Counted from the first letter of the stretch, positions 18,965 through 29,047 are shown. The stretch is 64,000 nucleotides of DNA from Anoxybacillus mongoliensis (GCF_014201515.1 NZ_JACHEQ010000005.1:1-64000), one strand, 5' to 3'. The notes: generated from the letters alone by a model not told the origin. Made by a program: numbers and translations.

Positions 18965-19486
18965 ATGTCGAAAATTCAGTTTGATATTAAACAAAAAATT
19001 GCCGTTTTGTCGGAATCAGGGAAGGGATGGAGCAAGGAGCTTAATCTCATTAGCTGGAACGGCTATCCGGCGAAATTCGATATAAGGGATTGGGATGCAG
19101 CTCATGAGAAAATGGGAAAAGGGGTTACGTTGACGGAGGCAGAGCTTAAGGCGCTGTACCACGCTTTGCAGCGCTGGTTTGAGGGGGAAAATGAGAGGCA
19201 AGTTGTTTCGTGGCACGGTTTATTAGAGCGATGGACACAGCGTGCCCCCTTGTTTATTCAGCAGTTGAAAAATATTTTATTATATTTGCAAGAGCGCCAA
19301 TACCCGCTGGAGAAACAAAGACAGCTGCTGTATGCCACCGTCTTTCCAGAGTTTGAAGAGGCGCTCCGTTATGAAATAGAAACTATTCGTAGCATACACG
19401 AAGTCGAGTATACCGAATTTGTCCAATTGCTTCGAACATTAAAACCGGAACAGGTGGAGCAGTTTTTTGTGACATTGAAACAGTAA
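18965..19486 (+). CDS. PC4/YdbC-type ssDNA-binding protein with C-terminal extension
   Basis: A 173-residue protein 12 bases behind the UvrD-like gene. Residues 1-75 (FDIKQKIAVLSESGKGWSKE, LNLISWNGYPAKFDIRDWD, HEKMGKGVTLTEAELKAL) match the YdbC/PC4 family closely; these are dimeric beta-sheet folds that bind single-stranded nucleic acid. Known YdbC proteins are little longer than that domain. The additional 100 residues here are helical and charged (LERWTQRAPLFIQQLKNILL...) and unrecognised. In this operon the protein probably coats or recruits the strand produced by the helicases, with the extension as a docking piece. The domain call is firm; the role is inference. Confidence 0.8.
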   Translation: MSKIQFDIKQKIAVLSESGKGWSKELNLISWNGYPAKFDIRDWDAAHEKMGKGVTLTEAELKALYHALQRWFEGENERQVVSWHGLLERWTQRAPLFIQQLKNILLYLQERQYPLEKQRQLLYATVFPEFEEALRYEIETIRSIHEVEYTEFVQLLRTLKPEQVEQFFVTLKQ

Positions 19487-19550
19487 GTATATTAAGCAAT
19501 CGGGTTCAAACACTGTTTTCTGAATTCTTAACTAATGAGGTGTATATACG

Positions 19551-21227
19551 ATGACACATGGAAAAATAGATGCCGATAAAAGAGTATTACAGAAAATTTT
19601 CTCTCCAGATTTTTGGTTTGTTATACCAGAATACCAACGTTCATATGTTTGGCAATCGGAAAATATACAGGATTTAATTGACGATTTGTATTACGCATTT
19701 ATGAATAAACGCGATAGCGAGTATTTCCTTGGTTCACTTGTGTTAAAGCGAACCAAAAACAAAGACTTTGCGGAATATGAAGTGTTAGATGGGCAACAAC
19801 GGTTAACGACATTTTTTTTAATGTTTGCTGTGTTAAGGGATTTATTAGAAGAGCGAGCGTTTAAAAATAACCTTCAACAAAAAATTTATCAAGAAGCTGA
19901 TGAACTCGATATGGTACCTGAACGGCAACGTATTACTTATCAGATTAGGGATCAAGTAGAAGATTTTATAAAAAAATATGTCATTGCCCCGGATGGAACT
20001 ACTTTCGTCGATGAATTAAAACAAGAAAGCGAAAAAGATAATGTGTCAATTTCCAATATGGCGAATGCGATACTCGTATTAAGAGAACAGCTAAAAGATA
20101 AAGAAGAATTAGGAGAGTTTGTTAAATTTATTTTTAATAAAGCGTTGGTTATTTACGTATCAACGGACAATACGGAAGATGCGTTTAGGATGTTTACAAT
20201 ATTAAATGATAGAGGTATCCCTTTAACGAGCGCAGATATTCTTAAATCAATGAACATTGGGCAATTGCATAATGAAAAAGAAATAAAAAAGTATGCAAAA
20301 TATTGGGAAGAAATCGAGGGACGTTTTGGAGAGGGATTTGATCGTTTTCTAAACTTTGTCAGAACCATTATTGTAAAAGAGAAAGCGAGAACGAATTTAT
20401 TGGAAGAATTTGAGGAAAAGATTTATAAAGCTGGGAAGCTGACGCAAGGAAAAGAAACGCTGGATTTTATTAAACAGTATGATGAAGTGTACGAAAATGT
20501 CATCGAATTAGCTGACAATGAGTTGAGTAACGCATTTAAAAATCTCATTACTATTATGAAGATAGGATTCCGTTCAGAGGACTGGATACCTCCTGTCATG
20601 TATTATTACGCTAAGTTTAAAACAAATAAGATAGATGAATTTTTACGGAAGTTGGAATTTAAGTTTGCTGGTGATTGGATTTCTGGGGTAAATTCAACTC
20701 CGAGATTAGAAGCGATGAATAATATTTTAAAAGCCATTGAACAAACGGATGCGTCTAATGTGAATGATTTAATAAATAATGATGACATTTTTTCAGTGGA
20801 TGTGGAGGAGTTTAAGCGACAGATTAGCGGTAACGTGTACAAAAAGCAATATGCAAAGTATTTGTTGTTAAAGATGGAGTATTTATTTGGGGATAACACC
20901 GTTCATTTATCTGGTTATAAAAACATAAGCGTGGAGCATATTTTGCCGCAACATCCGGACAAAGATAGTCAATGGGTACAAGATTTCACAGAGGACGAGA
21001 GAGCGTATTGGACAGATAAAATTGCTAACCTTGTCCTCATTAGCAAGAGAAAAAATAGTTCGTTAAGCAACTTAGATTTTAAGCAGAAAAAGGAACGTTA
21101 CTTAAAAGGACATATGGACGTTTTCAAAGGAAGCAAAGTATTTATTGACCAGAAAGATGAGTGGACACCAAAAGTTTTAGAAGAACGCCAGCGACAAATG
21201 ATTGATTTATTGGCAAGACGCCCATGA
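19551..21227 (+). CDS. GmrSD-like DUF262/DUF1524 restriction protein
   Basis: A 558-residue protein with both halves of the GmrSD family. The N-terminal DUF262 (ParB/Srx-like NTPase) shows VIPEYQRSYVWQ and VLDGQQRLTTFFL with the DGQQR signature near residue 80. The C-terminal DUF1524 HNH-type nuclease shows ISVEHILPQHPD near residue 460 and, later, KIANLVLISKRKNSSLSN with the conserved Asn. GmrSD enzymes are type IV restriction systems that cut DNA with modified bases such as glucosylated hydroxymethylcytosine. GAGGTG precedes the ATG. The 64-base gap from the PC4-like gene shows no strong terminator, so read-through from the operon is possible, but the gene also occurs alone in many genomes. 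Confidence 0.87.
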   Translation: MTHGKIDADKRVLQKIFSPDFWFVIPEYQRSYVWQSENIQDLIDDLYYAFMNKRDSEYFLGSLVLKRTKNKDFAEYEVLDGQQRLTTFFLMFAVLRDLLEERAFKNNLQQKIYQEADELDMVPERQRITYQIRDQVEDFIKKYVIAPDGTTFVDELKQESEKDNVSISNMANAILVLREQLKDKEELGEFVKFIFNKALVIYVSTDNTEDAFRMFTILNDRGIPLTSADILKSMNIGQLHNEKEIKKYAKYWEEIEGRFGEGFDRFLNFVRTIIVKEKARTNLLEEFEEKIYKAGKLTQGKETLDFIKQYDEVYENVIELADNELSNAFKNLITIMKIGFRSEDWIPPVMYYYAKFKTNKIDEFLRKLEFKFAGDWISGVNSTPRLEAMNNILKAIEQTDASNVNDLINNDDIFSVDVEEFKRQISGNVYKKQYAKYLLLKMEYLFGDNTVHLSGYKNISVEHILPQHPDKDSQWVQDFTEDERAYWTDKIANLVLISKRKNSSLSNLDFKQKKERYLKGHMDVFKGSKVFIDQKDEWTPKVLEERQRQMIDLLARRP

Positions 21228-21252
21228 ACAATGAACCACCGGAGGATAATCA

Positions 21253-21537
21253 ATGGCTGTATATCAATTTTACGCAATCATTCAAAAAGACGAAGAGGAC
21301 GGTGGCTATATCGTCACGTTTCCGGATTTGGACAACTGCTTTACTTATGGAGAAACGTTGGTGGAGGCAGTAGAGATGGCAGAGGATGTATTGTTGACAG
21401 TGCTCGACTATATGGAAGAAATAGGGGAGGACATTCCTATTGCTTCTTCTGTCGAAAAGTTAAAGGGACTCTTGCCTAGCGGCGCCAGCCTTGTAAGTAT
21501 TGAGATTGATACAGATACACTTACAAACGTGAGCTAG
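21253..21537 (+). CDS. HicB-like antitoxin, orphan
   Basis: A 94-residue protein with a strong ribosome site (CCGGAGGA). The start AVYQFYAIIQKDEEDGGYIV and the following TFPDLDNCFTYGETLVEAVE match the partial RNase H fold of HicB antitoxins. The C-terminal DNA-binding domain of long HicB forms is missing or very short. No HicA toxin (a 60-80 residue double-stranded RNA-binding protein) was found on either side, where one would expect it. It may have been lost when the mobile-element scars immediately downstream arose. Confidence 0.8.
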   Translation: MAVYQFYAIIQKDEEDGGYIVTFPDLDNCFTYGETLVEAVEMAEDVLLTVLDYMEEIGEDIPIASSVEKLKGLLPSGASLVSIEIDTDTLTNVS

Positions 21538-21550
21538 TTTCCGTGATTTT

Positions 21551-21740
21551 AGCGAGAAAGCTCCTGTCTTTAGGCATAGGAGTGAATCACATTTCATCTT
21601 CTTGAATCGGACGCACAGGGCGCAAGGCACCATCGAGTAGGGTCTTGCGGAACAAAGGCGGGTTCTGCACGTAGGTGTACGGAAAAACCTTTTGTACGCA
21701 AGAACCCCGCGACTTTAGTCGTTGGGAGATTCAGGGATTG
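21551..21740 (+). repeat. Two IS200/IS605-like right-end hairpin scars
   Basis: Two short units look like the 3' ends of IS200/IS605 TnpB elements. The first pairs CTCCT (21561) with AGGAG (21578) around GTCTTTAGGCAT, followed by TGAATC. The second at 21705-21726 has CCC-CGCGAC-TTTA-GTCGT-GGG, followed by AGATTCAGG. The core 'TTTAG' loop and trailing 'gA.TTCa' fit the right end and guide-RNA scaffold of these elements. No tnpB remains nearby, so they are remnants. The sequence between them is otherwise non-coding. Confidence 0.5.
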
Positions 21741-21789
21741 GCTACCGTAGGCAACGGTACGAGCGACTAATAGATGAAGGGGCATTTTT

Positions 21790-22848
21790 ATGAGAAGATT
21801 ATCACAAATGACCATAGATGAATTATATGATCGTGAGGAACAACTTCTTGAAGAGCTAAATAGCGGTGAGGCAAAAGATTGGATTTATCATGAAATTGTA
21901 GGTGTGTATGAAGAAATATGCCGTCGCTTATCGAGATGTTCGATAGAAGAGAGAAAAGAACACGGGTTTGAATATGTGAAAAAACAGCTAGTCAAATATT
22001 TGATTCGTTACGGAACGTATTTGAAAACGCAGCTTATGAAAGATGATTATATGGCGAAAAAAGCTTTTCGAAATGCGTTGAGGTATGATAAAACGAATCC
22101 GGTTGCCCATTATCGTCTCGGATTTTTAGCGTATAAGGAGGAAGAGTACGCAACGGCACAGCGTTACTTTGAAAAAGCGCTTGAATATCAAAAGGGATAT
22201 TCGAATCCGGAGTTTTGCTTAAATGAACGACAGCTATATTATGCTCATCTGTATTTGGCGAATAGCGCTTTGTTTATCGCAGAAAAAACGTATCAATCGC
22301 TTGAGAAATTTCCTGATTACATAAGCGATCAAGAGAAACCTGCGGAACTTTCATTTTTGCATGAATGGTTGCAGCGCAATGAAGCTATTTTAACGATGCA
22401 AGCATTTACGAAACGGACGTCGAGCGGAAAAGAGTATTGTTCAAAAGAACAATGTGAACAAGTGATGATGGATCCTCCTAAAAATACAGTCGTTCTTTAT
22501 TTTTCCGATCATGAAAACGTTGTATCTTATCACTGTAGGAAAGTATGTTTGCCACGCGATCCTGCGGAGATGCTCTGTTATTTTTTAGTGAAGACAAATG
22601 AAACGCGTCCGGCAACGAAATATGATATGGAGGCATTTTTTCAATTGAGACAGGATGGGGACATTCCTACAAATACGTTCGTTCAAAAAATAAGGCGTCT
22701 TCGGGAAAGGCTGCGATATGTTCAAGTGCCTGCTCTGATCGACTCATGTCAGTTTCGAGGGGAAACCGCCTACTATTATAACGGCTCTGTCGATTATATC
22801 GTCATGTATCGCAGTGACTATACGTTTTTGTTTCGTGACGAATTGTGA
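21790..22848 (+). CDS. TPR-repeat protein with possible C-terminal DNA-binding region
   Basis: A 352-residue soluble protein. Residues 70-140 include tetratricopeptide-like helices (AKKAFRNALRYDKTNPVAHY, RLGFLAYKEEEYATAQRYFE, KALEY). The C-terminal third (PATKYDMEAFFQL, IPTNTFVQKIRRLRERL) suggests a winged-helix-like fold that could bind DNA or RNA. I do not recognise a named family. The gene stands alone, with the scars upstream and a terminator directly downstream. A regulator or assembly factor is possible but unproven. Confidence 0.6.
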   Translation: MRRLSQMTIDELYDREEQLLEELNSGEAKDWIYHEIVGVYEEICRRLSRCSIEERKEHGFEYVKKQLVKYLIRYGTYLKTQLMKDDYMAKKAFRNALRYDKTNPVAHYRLGFLAYKEEEYATAQRYFEKALEYQKGYSNPEFCLNERQLYYAHLYLANSALFIAEKTYQSLEKFPDYISDQEKPAELSFLHEWLQRNEAILTMQAFTKRTSSGKEYCSKEQCEQVMMDPPKNTVVLYFSDHENVVSYHCRKVCLPRDPAEMLCYFLVKTNETRPATKYDMEAFFQLRQDGDIPTNTFVQKIRRLRERLRYVQVPALIDSCQFRGETAYYYNGSVDYIVMYRSDYTFLFRDEL

Positions 22849-22876
22849 TGACATGTGTGTCATCGCTCTTTTTTTA
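22847..22876 (+). terminator. Intrinsic terminator
   Basis: GATGACA-TGTG-TGTCATC stem starting at the stop codon of the TPR gene, followed by GCTCTTTTTTTAT. Confidence 0.8.
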
Positions 22877-22914
22877 TACTAAGTTTGTAAATAATGAAAA
22901 GGAGCGATGATGAG

Positions 22915-24288
22915 ATGAAAACATGGAATCAATTATTTACTCGCCAAGGTTTTGTGGTAGAGGAAAAAAGTCCAAATGAGTTTATTTGCACGAATGAGAG
23001 AAAAGAAAACGTTGAGTTTTTATTAGAAAGCTTGGATAAAGCGAATGTGAAGTATTTGTTTTTTGCTGATGTATTAACGATTGATAGCCCGCCGATTAGC
23101 GAAAAACAATGGCTCCAAGCAGTCGATTTTCCAAAGCGTGGAGTTTGGGAAGCAATCGGGGTAGAAGAACCAAAAGTATTTGAGTTAGATACGTATATGA
23201 GCGGTGTCATTCGTGAGTTGAATCGTCTTGGATTGCGTACAGTGTATTGTTGTGATGGTCATGGTCAACGTCGTCCTTATGTATCTTTCGGCGAGCAGAC
23301 GAATATGGAAAAAGTGATGCAGTTGTTCCATGCATTGGAAGTCGATGTGAGTTTGCGGCCGTCTCGTTTTCCTAGGGTCGTGTTTTCCGTAAACAGAGAA
23401 CGACTCCTTGATCTTGCTGAACAAATGTGGAAAGTACAAATCGATTGGTTAGAACAAGGGGAAGCCTATATCCGCAAAATGCTATTTCTCTATGAGCTTG
23501 AAGAATTGCTTAGCGTTTCAGGGGAGAGTGGGAACGAAGATGCTATTCGTGCAGTTGTATATGAAAAACTTGCGCCATATGTCGATCACATTACAATCGA
23601 TCGATACGGCAACTTGCTTGCGCAAAAGACATGCAAAACAGGGAATGGACCAACGATTTTGTTAAATGCACATTTAGATACGGTAGAATCCTTCGTACTA
23701 GGAAGAACGATTGTGAAACAAGGGGCGATTTGGTCGAGCAGCGAAGGGATTTTAGGAGCGGATGATCGCGCTGGAGTGGCTGTGTTGCTTGAAATAGCGA
23801 AATGGCTTGACACCTCTTCATTTAACGGAACAATAAAATTTGTTTTTACCGTAGAAGAAGAGTGCGGACTTGTTGGTGCAAGAAAGCTTAGCGAATATTT
23901 TCTATGGGATGTAGATGCGGCGATTGTCGTCGATCGGCGAGGAACAGGGGATATCGTCACATCATGTGGTACCACTCAGCCATTTTGCGATATTCGCTAC
24001 GGACAGTTTTTTGAACAAGTAGCTTACGATGCGGGATTAACTGGTTGGAAATGTACTGCTGGTGGAAGCAGCGATACGAGAATTTGGGCAGAACATGGCA
24101 TTCAAAGTGTAAACTTATCTGCAGGATACGAGTGGGAACATACGAACGACGAAACATTAGATACGGATGCTTGTTACGGAACGGTGCAACTCATTCAAGC
24201 GGTGCTTAATCAATGGCGAGACTTTTCAAGAATGTTGCGAGATGTGCGTATGGCCAATCGAGAAGGTGTAACAGTGATGCGGATGTAA
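22915..24288 (+). CDS. M20/M42-type zinc aminopeptidase with extra N-terminal domain
   Basis: About 457 residues from the ATG at 22915 (AAAGGAGCG upstream). The C-terminal 270 residues are a di-zinc peptidase: LNAHLDTVES (first His and Asp), GADDRAGVAVLLE (bridging Asp), TVEEECGLVGA (catalytic Glu and ligand Glu), VVDRRG (Asp) and YEWEHTNDE (last His). This pattern fits tripeptidase-like M20 or M42 enzymes. The N-terminal 180 residues (VIRELNRLGLRTVYCCDGHG...RPYVSF) are a separate domain that I cannot name; CCDGHG is its most striking element. The substrate is unknown, probably cytosolic peptides. Confidence 0.8.
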   Translation: MKTWNQLFTRQGFVVEEKSPNEFICTNERKENVEFLLESLDKANVKYLFFADVLTIDSPPISEKQWLQAVDFPKRGVWEAIGVEEPKVFELDTYMSGVIRELNRLGLRTVYCCDGHGQRRPYVSFGEQTNMEKVMQLFHALEVDVSLRPSRFPRVVFSVNRERLLDLAEQMWKVQIDWLEQGEAYIRKMLFLYELEELLSVSGESGNEDAIRAVVYEKLAPYVDHITIDRYGNLLAQKTCKTGNGPTILLNAHLDTVESFVLGRTIVKQGAIWSSSEGILGADDRAGVAVLLEIAKWLDTSSFNGTIKFVFTVEEECGLVGARKLSEYFLWDVDAAIVVDRRGTGDIVTSCGTTQPFCDIRYGQFFEQVAYDAGLTGWKCTAGGSSDTRIWAEHGIQSVNLSAGYEWEHTNDETLDTDACYGTVQLIQAVLNQWRDFSRMLRDVRMANREGVTVMRM

Positions 24289-24293
24289 GGTGG

Positions 24294-24326
24294 AAAAAGG
24301 GACGTCATTTAGGCGTCCTTTTTTGG
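24294..24326 (+). terminator. Intrinsic terminator
   Basis: AAGGGACG-TCATTTAGG-CGTCCTT stem followed by a T run, directly after the peptidase gene. Confidence 0.8.
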
Positions 24327-24396
24327 TGGTTGCATAAGAAAATGACCCCAAATAGCTCATGAAATGTTGTATAATGGAAAAAAGAAGGTGAGATAC

Positions 24397-24606
24397 ATGT
24401 ACATAAACAACGCATTTTCGTTTATTGTGTTTAGCCTTTTATCTTTTCTGCTAGGGATTAGCGGTGTTTTTAGGTTAAGTGATTCAATGGACTCATTTGA
24501 CCGAGTACTCGGATTCGTTCTTGTCGTATTAGGTTTTCTTAGTGCTTTTCTAGGCATAAAGACGTGGTGGGGAGATCGAAAGCTAAGAAAAAAGCGGAAA
24601 AGATGA
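24397..24606 (+). CDS. Small two-helix membrane protein
   Basis: A 69-residue protein with AAGAAGGTGAG before the ATG and a TATAAT box at 24370. Two hydrophobic segments (FSFIVFSLLSFLLGISGVF and VLGFVLVVLGFLSAFLGI) are followed by a basic tail (DRKLRKKRKR) that would stay in the cytosol. No family recognised. Confidence 0.6.
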   Translation: MYINNAFSFIVFSLLSFLLGISGVFRLSDSMDSFDRVLGFVLVVLGFLSAFLGIKTWWGDRKLRKKRKR

Positions 24607-24643
24607 TAAATACACTATAATAAAAACATATGGAAAGGAGTGT

Positions 24644-25112
24644 ATGTGTGTGGGTCATTCGTTGGAAGATTACAAAGAATCAATTGTTTTATCTTATCAA
24701 TATGCGTTTCGCTTATTGCTTCATTTAAATAAAAAATGTGATTGCTGCTTCTAAGCAAATTCCGGCGGAAGATGAGTTAATGAAAGAAGTATATCGAGAT
24801 TCAATCGTGAAGAAATATGAAATTCTCGAAGATCAACTTTGGAAGTTACTATCAAAAATTTTTAAAGCATCTGGGTTAGAATTACATAGTCCGAGAGCGT
24901 GTTATCTGCAAGCTTTCAAAGAAGGATGGATTGAACATATCGATATATGGAACGATATGTTAAGTTCGCGTAATGCAACGGCACATGTATATAATGAAGA
25001 AGATTATGAACAAATTAAGCAAAAAATTGTTGATGAATATGTCCAGCCAATCGAGGCGTTGTTGCAAAAAATAAAAGAAGAAGTGATTGATCGTGACAAC
25101 ATATGGAATTAA
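24644..25112 (+). pseudogene. hepT: HepT-like HEPN RNase toxin, frameshifted
   Basis: An ATG at 24644 with AAAGGAG upstream opens a frame (HSLEDYKESIVLSYQYAF...) that stops at 24752-24754. From 24738 the +1 frame continues the same family to 25112 (ELMKEVYRDSIVKKYEILED, QLWKLLSKIF). Removing one base from the A run at 24731-24736 joins the two parts into a protein of about 155 residues, the usual length of HI0074/HepT proteins. The catalytic HEPN motif R-x4-H-x-Y is intact as RNATAHVY. HepT is an RNase toxin silenced by MntA-mediated AMPylation of that Tyr. The break may be real inactivation, a sequencing error in a homopolymer, or slippage-tolerated expression. Confidence 0.75.
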
Positions 25113-25386
25113 CCAAACCGTATTTGAACGCTTAATGGCATATTTTCAAAGTGAAGAAGAGATCCGACGAGTTATTTTATTCGGCTCGCGTGCGAAAGGG
25201 ATGGCACGCTATAACTCTGATATTGACCTATGCATTGATTATACAGGAAAGCAAAAGTGGAAAGTCATCGATGCGATTGATGAAATCGTCGGTATTTATT
25301 CGTTCGATGTGTTGTTTGCTGACTCGTTGAACAAAGAAATTGCACGGCAAATTAAGCGTGATGGGGTTGTGATTTATGAGAAATGA
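25093..25386 (+). CDS. mntA: MntA-like minimal nucleotidyltransferase antitoxin
   Basis: A 97-residue protein from a GTG at 25093 (TTG at 25087 is an alternative), overlapping the HepT frame. It carries the MNT signature LFGSRAKGMARYNSDIDLCI: GSR, then the catalytic DxD. A third acidic residue lies in SFDVLFAD. In the HepT-MntA pair, MntA transfers AMP to the toxin's RX4HXY Tyr and so neutralises it. The antitoxin is intact while the toxin frame is broken, the order of loss expected for a decaying toxin-antitoxin locus. Confidence 0.85.
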   Translation: MTTYGINQTVFERLMAYFQSEEEIRRVILFGSRAKGMARYNSDIDLCIDYTGKQKWKVIDAIDEIVGIYSFDVLFADSLNKEIARQIKRDGVVIYEK

Positions 25387-25417
25387 AAAGCAGGGGACAA
25401 TCGTCCACCTGCTTTTT
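25386..25417 (+). terminator. Terminator shared by mntA and katG
   Basis: AAGCAGG-G-GAC-AATC-GTC-CA-CCTGCTT stem flanked by A and T runs between the convergent genes. Confidence 0.75.
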
Positions 25418-25420
25418 TGC

Positions 25421-27717
<2,297 letters not shown>

Positions 27718-27768
27718 ATTAATATTTAATAGTAAAGTATAAAAAATGTTTTTATTTAAAAATTATAA

Positions 27769-27812
27769 AAATCCCCCATTTCATTCTGTTCGCAGAATAA
27801 AATGGGGGATTT
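27769..27812 (-). terminator. Intrinsic terminator
   Basis: AATCCCCCATTT pairs with AAAATGGGGGATT around a small inner hairpin (ATTCTG-TTCG-CAGAAT). It lies downstream of the small gene at 27857-27988. Confidence 0.8.
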
Positions 27813-27856
27813 ATACGTTTACATCTGTTTTTTCGTTCATCGTTTCACTCCAATCT

Positions 27857-27988
27857 TTAACTTTGGATCATATGTTGAACTTGTTCTGTTGTTAAGTTGC
27901 GAATAAATTCGATCAAATCGATCGCTTCGATGCCAAACTCATGGCATTTTTCGACGTATCGTTGATAAGCTTTTGTGTACATATCCAT
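27857..27988 (-). CDS. Small 43-residue protein of unknown function
   Basis: The ATG at 27988 has GAAAGGGG eight bases upstream, and the gene ends just before a strong terminator, so it is likely a real gene. The peptide begins MDMYTKAYQRYVEKCHEFG and continues with IEAIDLIEFIRNLTTEQVQ. It is helical and acidic with one Cys-His pair (KCHEF). It is about the size of small Bacillus regulators such as Sda or SinI, but its sequence does not match those I know. Confidence 0.6.
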   Translation of the reverse strand: MDMYTKAYQRYVEKCHEFGIEAIDLIEFIRNLTTEQVQHMIQS

Positions 27989-28197
27989 AAACAAAAACCC
28001 CTTTCACACGTTTCTTTTGTTAATTACATTGTAATATAACAGATTTAAAAAATCAATAACTGTTATATAATTATTTTAACGAATGGTTTTGATATTTTGT
28101 ATGTACGTGTAGTAGAAATCGAACGTTTGTAGTACAATGAAGTAGGTCATGAAAAGGAATTATACATATTTCACCAATCAAGAAAGGATGGACACGA

Positions 28198-29019
28198 ATG
28201 CATATTATTGAATTAATGAAAGCGATCATTTTAGGGCTAGTCGAAGGGGTGACAGAGTTTGCGCCTGTTTCATCGACGGGGCATATGATTATTGTTGACG
28301 ATATGTGGCTAAAGTCAAGCGAGTTTTTGGGGAAATATGGGGCGAATACGTTTAAAGTTGTCATTCAGCTCGGTTCCGTCTTAGCTGCCGTTGTTGTGTT
28401 TAAAGATAAGTTTTTTGAGTTGCTTTATTTGCGTAAACGTGAAAGAAAAACAGGACCGCATTTAACGCTCATGCACATTTTCATTGGACTTGTGCCTGCT
28501 GGGGTGTTAGGAGTTTTATTCGAAGACTATATTGATGAACATTTATTTTCCACAAAAACGGTGCTCATCGGACTTGTGCTTGGGGCGTTTTTAATGATCG
28601 CAGCAGATCGTTTCGGAAAACGAACGGTCGCACAAACAGTAGATGATATTACATATAAGCAAGCGTTTATTGTCGGTCTTGTTCAATGTTTATCGCTTTG
28701 GCCAGGATTTTCTCGTTCAGGATCGACCATTTCAGGCGGGGTACTTGTCGGCATGAGCCATCGTGCAGCAGCCGATTTTACATTTATTATGGCGGTGCCA
28801 ATTATGGCTGGAGCGAGCGGCATTTCGTTGTTGAAAAACTGGGAGTACATCACGATTGATGCTTTACCATTTTTTGTTGTTGGTTTTATTAGTGCATTTA
28901 TTTTCGCCTTGCTAGCTATTCGCTTTTTCTTGCGTTTAATTAACCGCGTTCGTCTCGTTCCGTTTGCGATTTATCGCATCGTACTTGCAGCGGTCATTTA
29001 TATCGTTTATTTTTCATAA
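28198..29019 (+). CDS. uppP: Undecaprenyl-diphosphate phosphatase
   Basis: A 273-residue polytopic membrane protein of the UppP/BacA family. It recycles undecaprenyl diphosphate to the monophosphate carrier needed for peptidoglycan and teichoic acid synthesis, and raises bacitracin tolerance. The family motifs are present: LVEGVTEFAPVSSTGHM (E-rich motif with catalytic Glu and His) and LWPGFSRSGSTISGGVL (the SRSGST phosphate-binding loop). About eight hydrophobic segments. The ATG has GAAAGGATGG upstream. Confidence 0.96.
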   Translation: MHIIELMKAIILGLVEGVTEFAPVSSTGHMIIVDDMWLKSSEFLGKYGANTFKVVIQLGSVLAAVVVFKDKFFELLYLRKRERKTGPHLTLMHIFIGLVPAGVLGVLFEDYIDEHLFSTKTVLIGLVLGAFLMIAADRFGKRTVAQTVDDITYKQAFIVGLVQCLSLWPGFSRSGSTISGGVLVGMSHRAAADFTFIMAVPIMAGASGISLLKNWEYITIDALPFFVVGFISAFIFALLAIRFFLRLINRVRLVPFAIYRIVLAAVIYIVYFS

Positions 29020-29022
29020 GTG

Positions 29023-29047
29023 AAAGGCTCCTTTCGTGGGAGCCTTT
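29023..29047. terminator. Bidirectional terminator between uppP and maa
   Basis: AAAGGCTCC-TTTCGTG-GGAGCCTTT with A and T tracts on the two sides. Confidence 0.85.
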
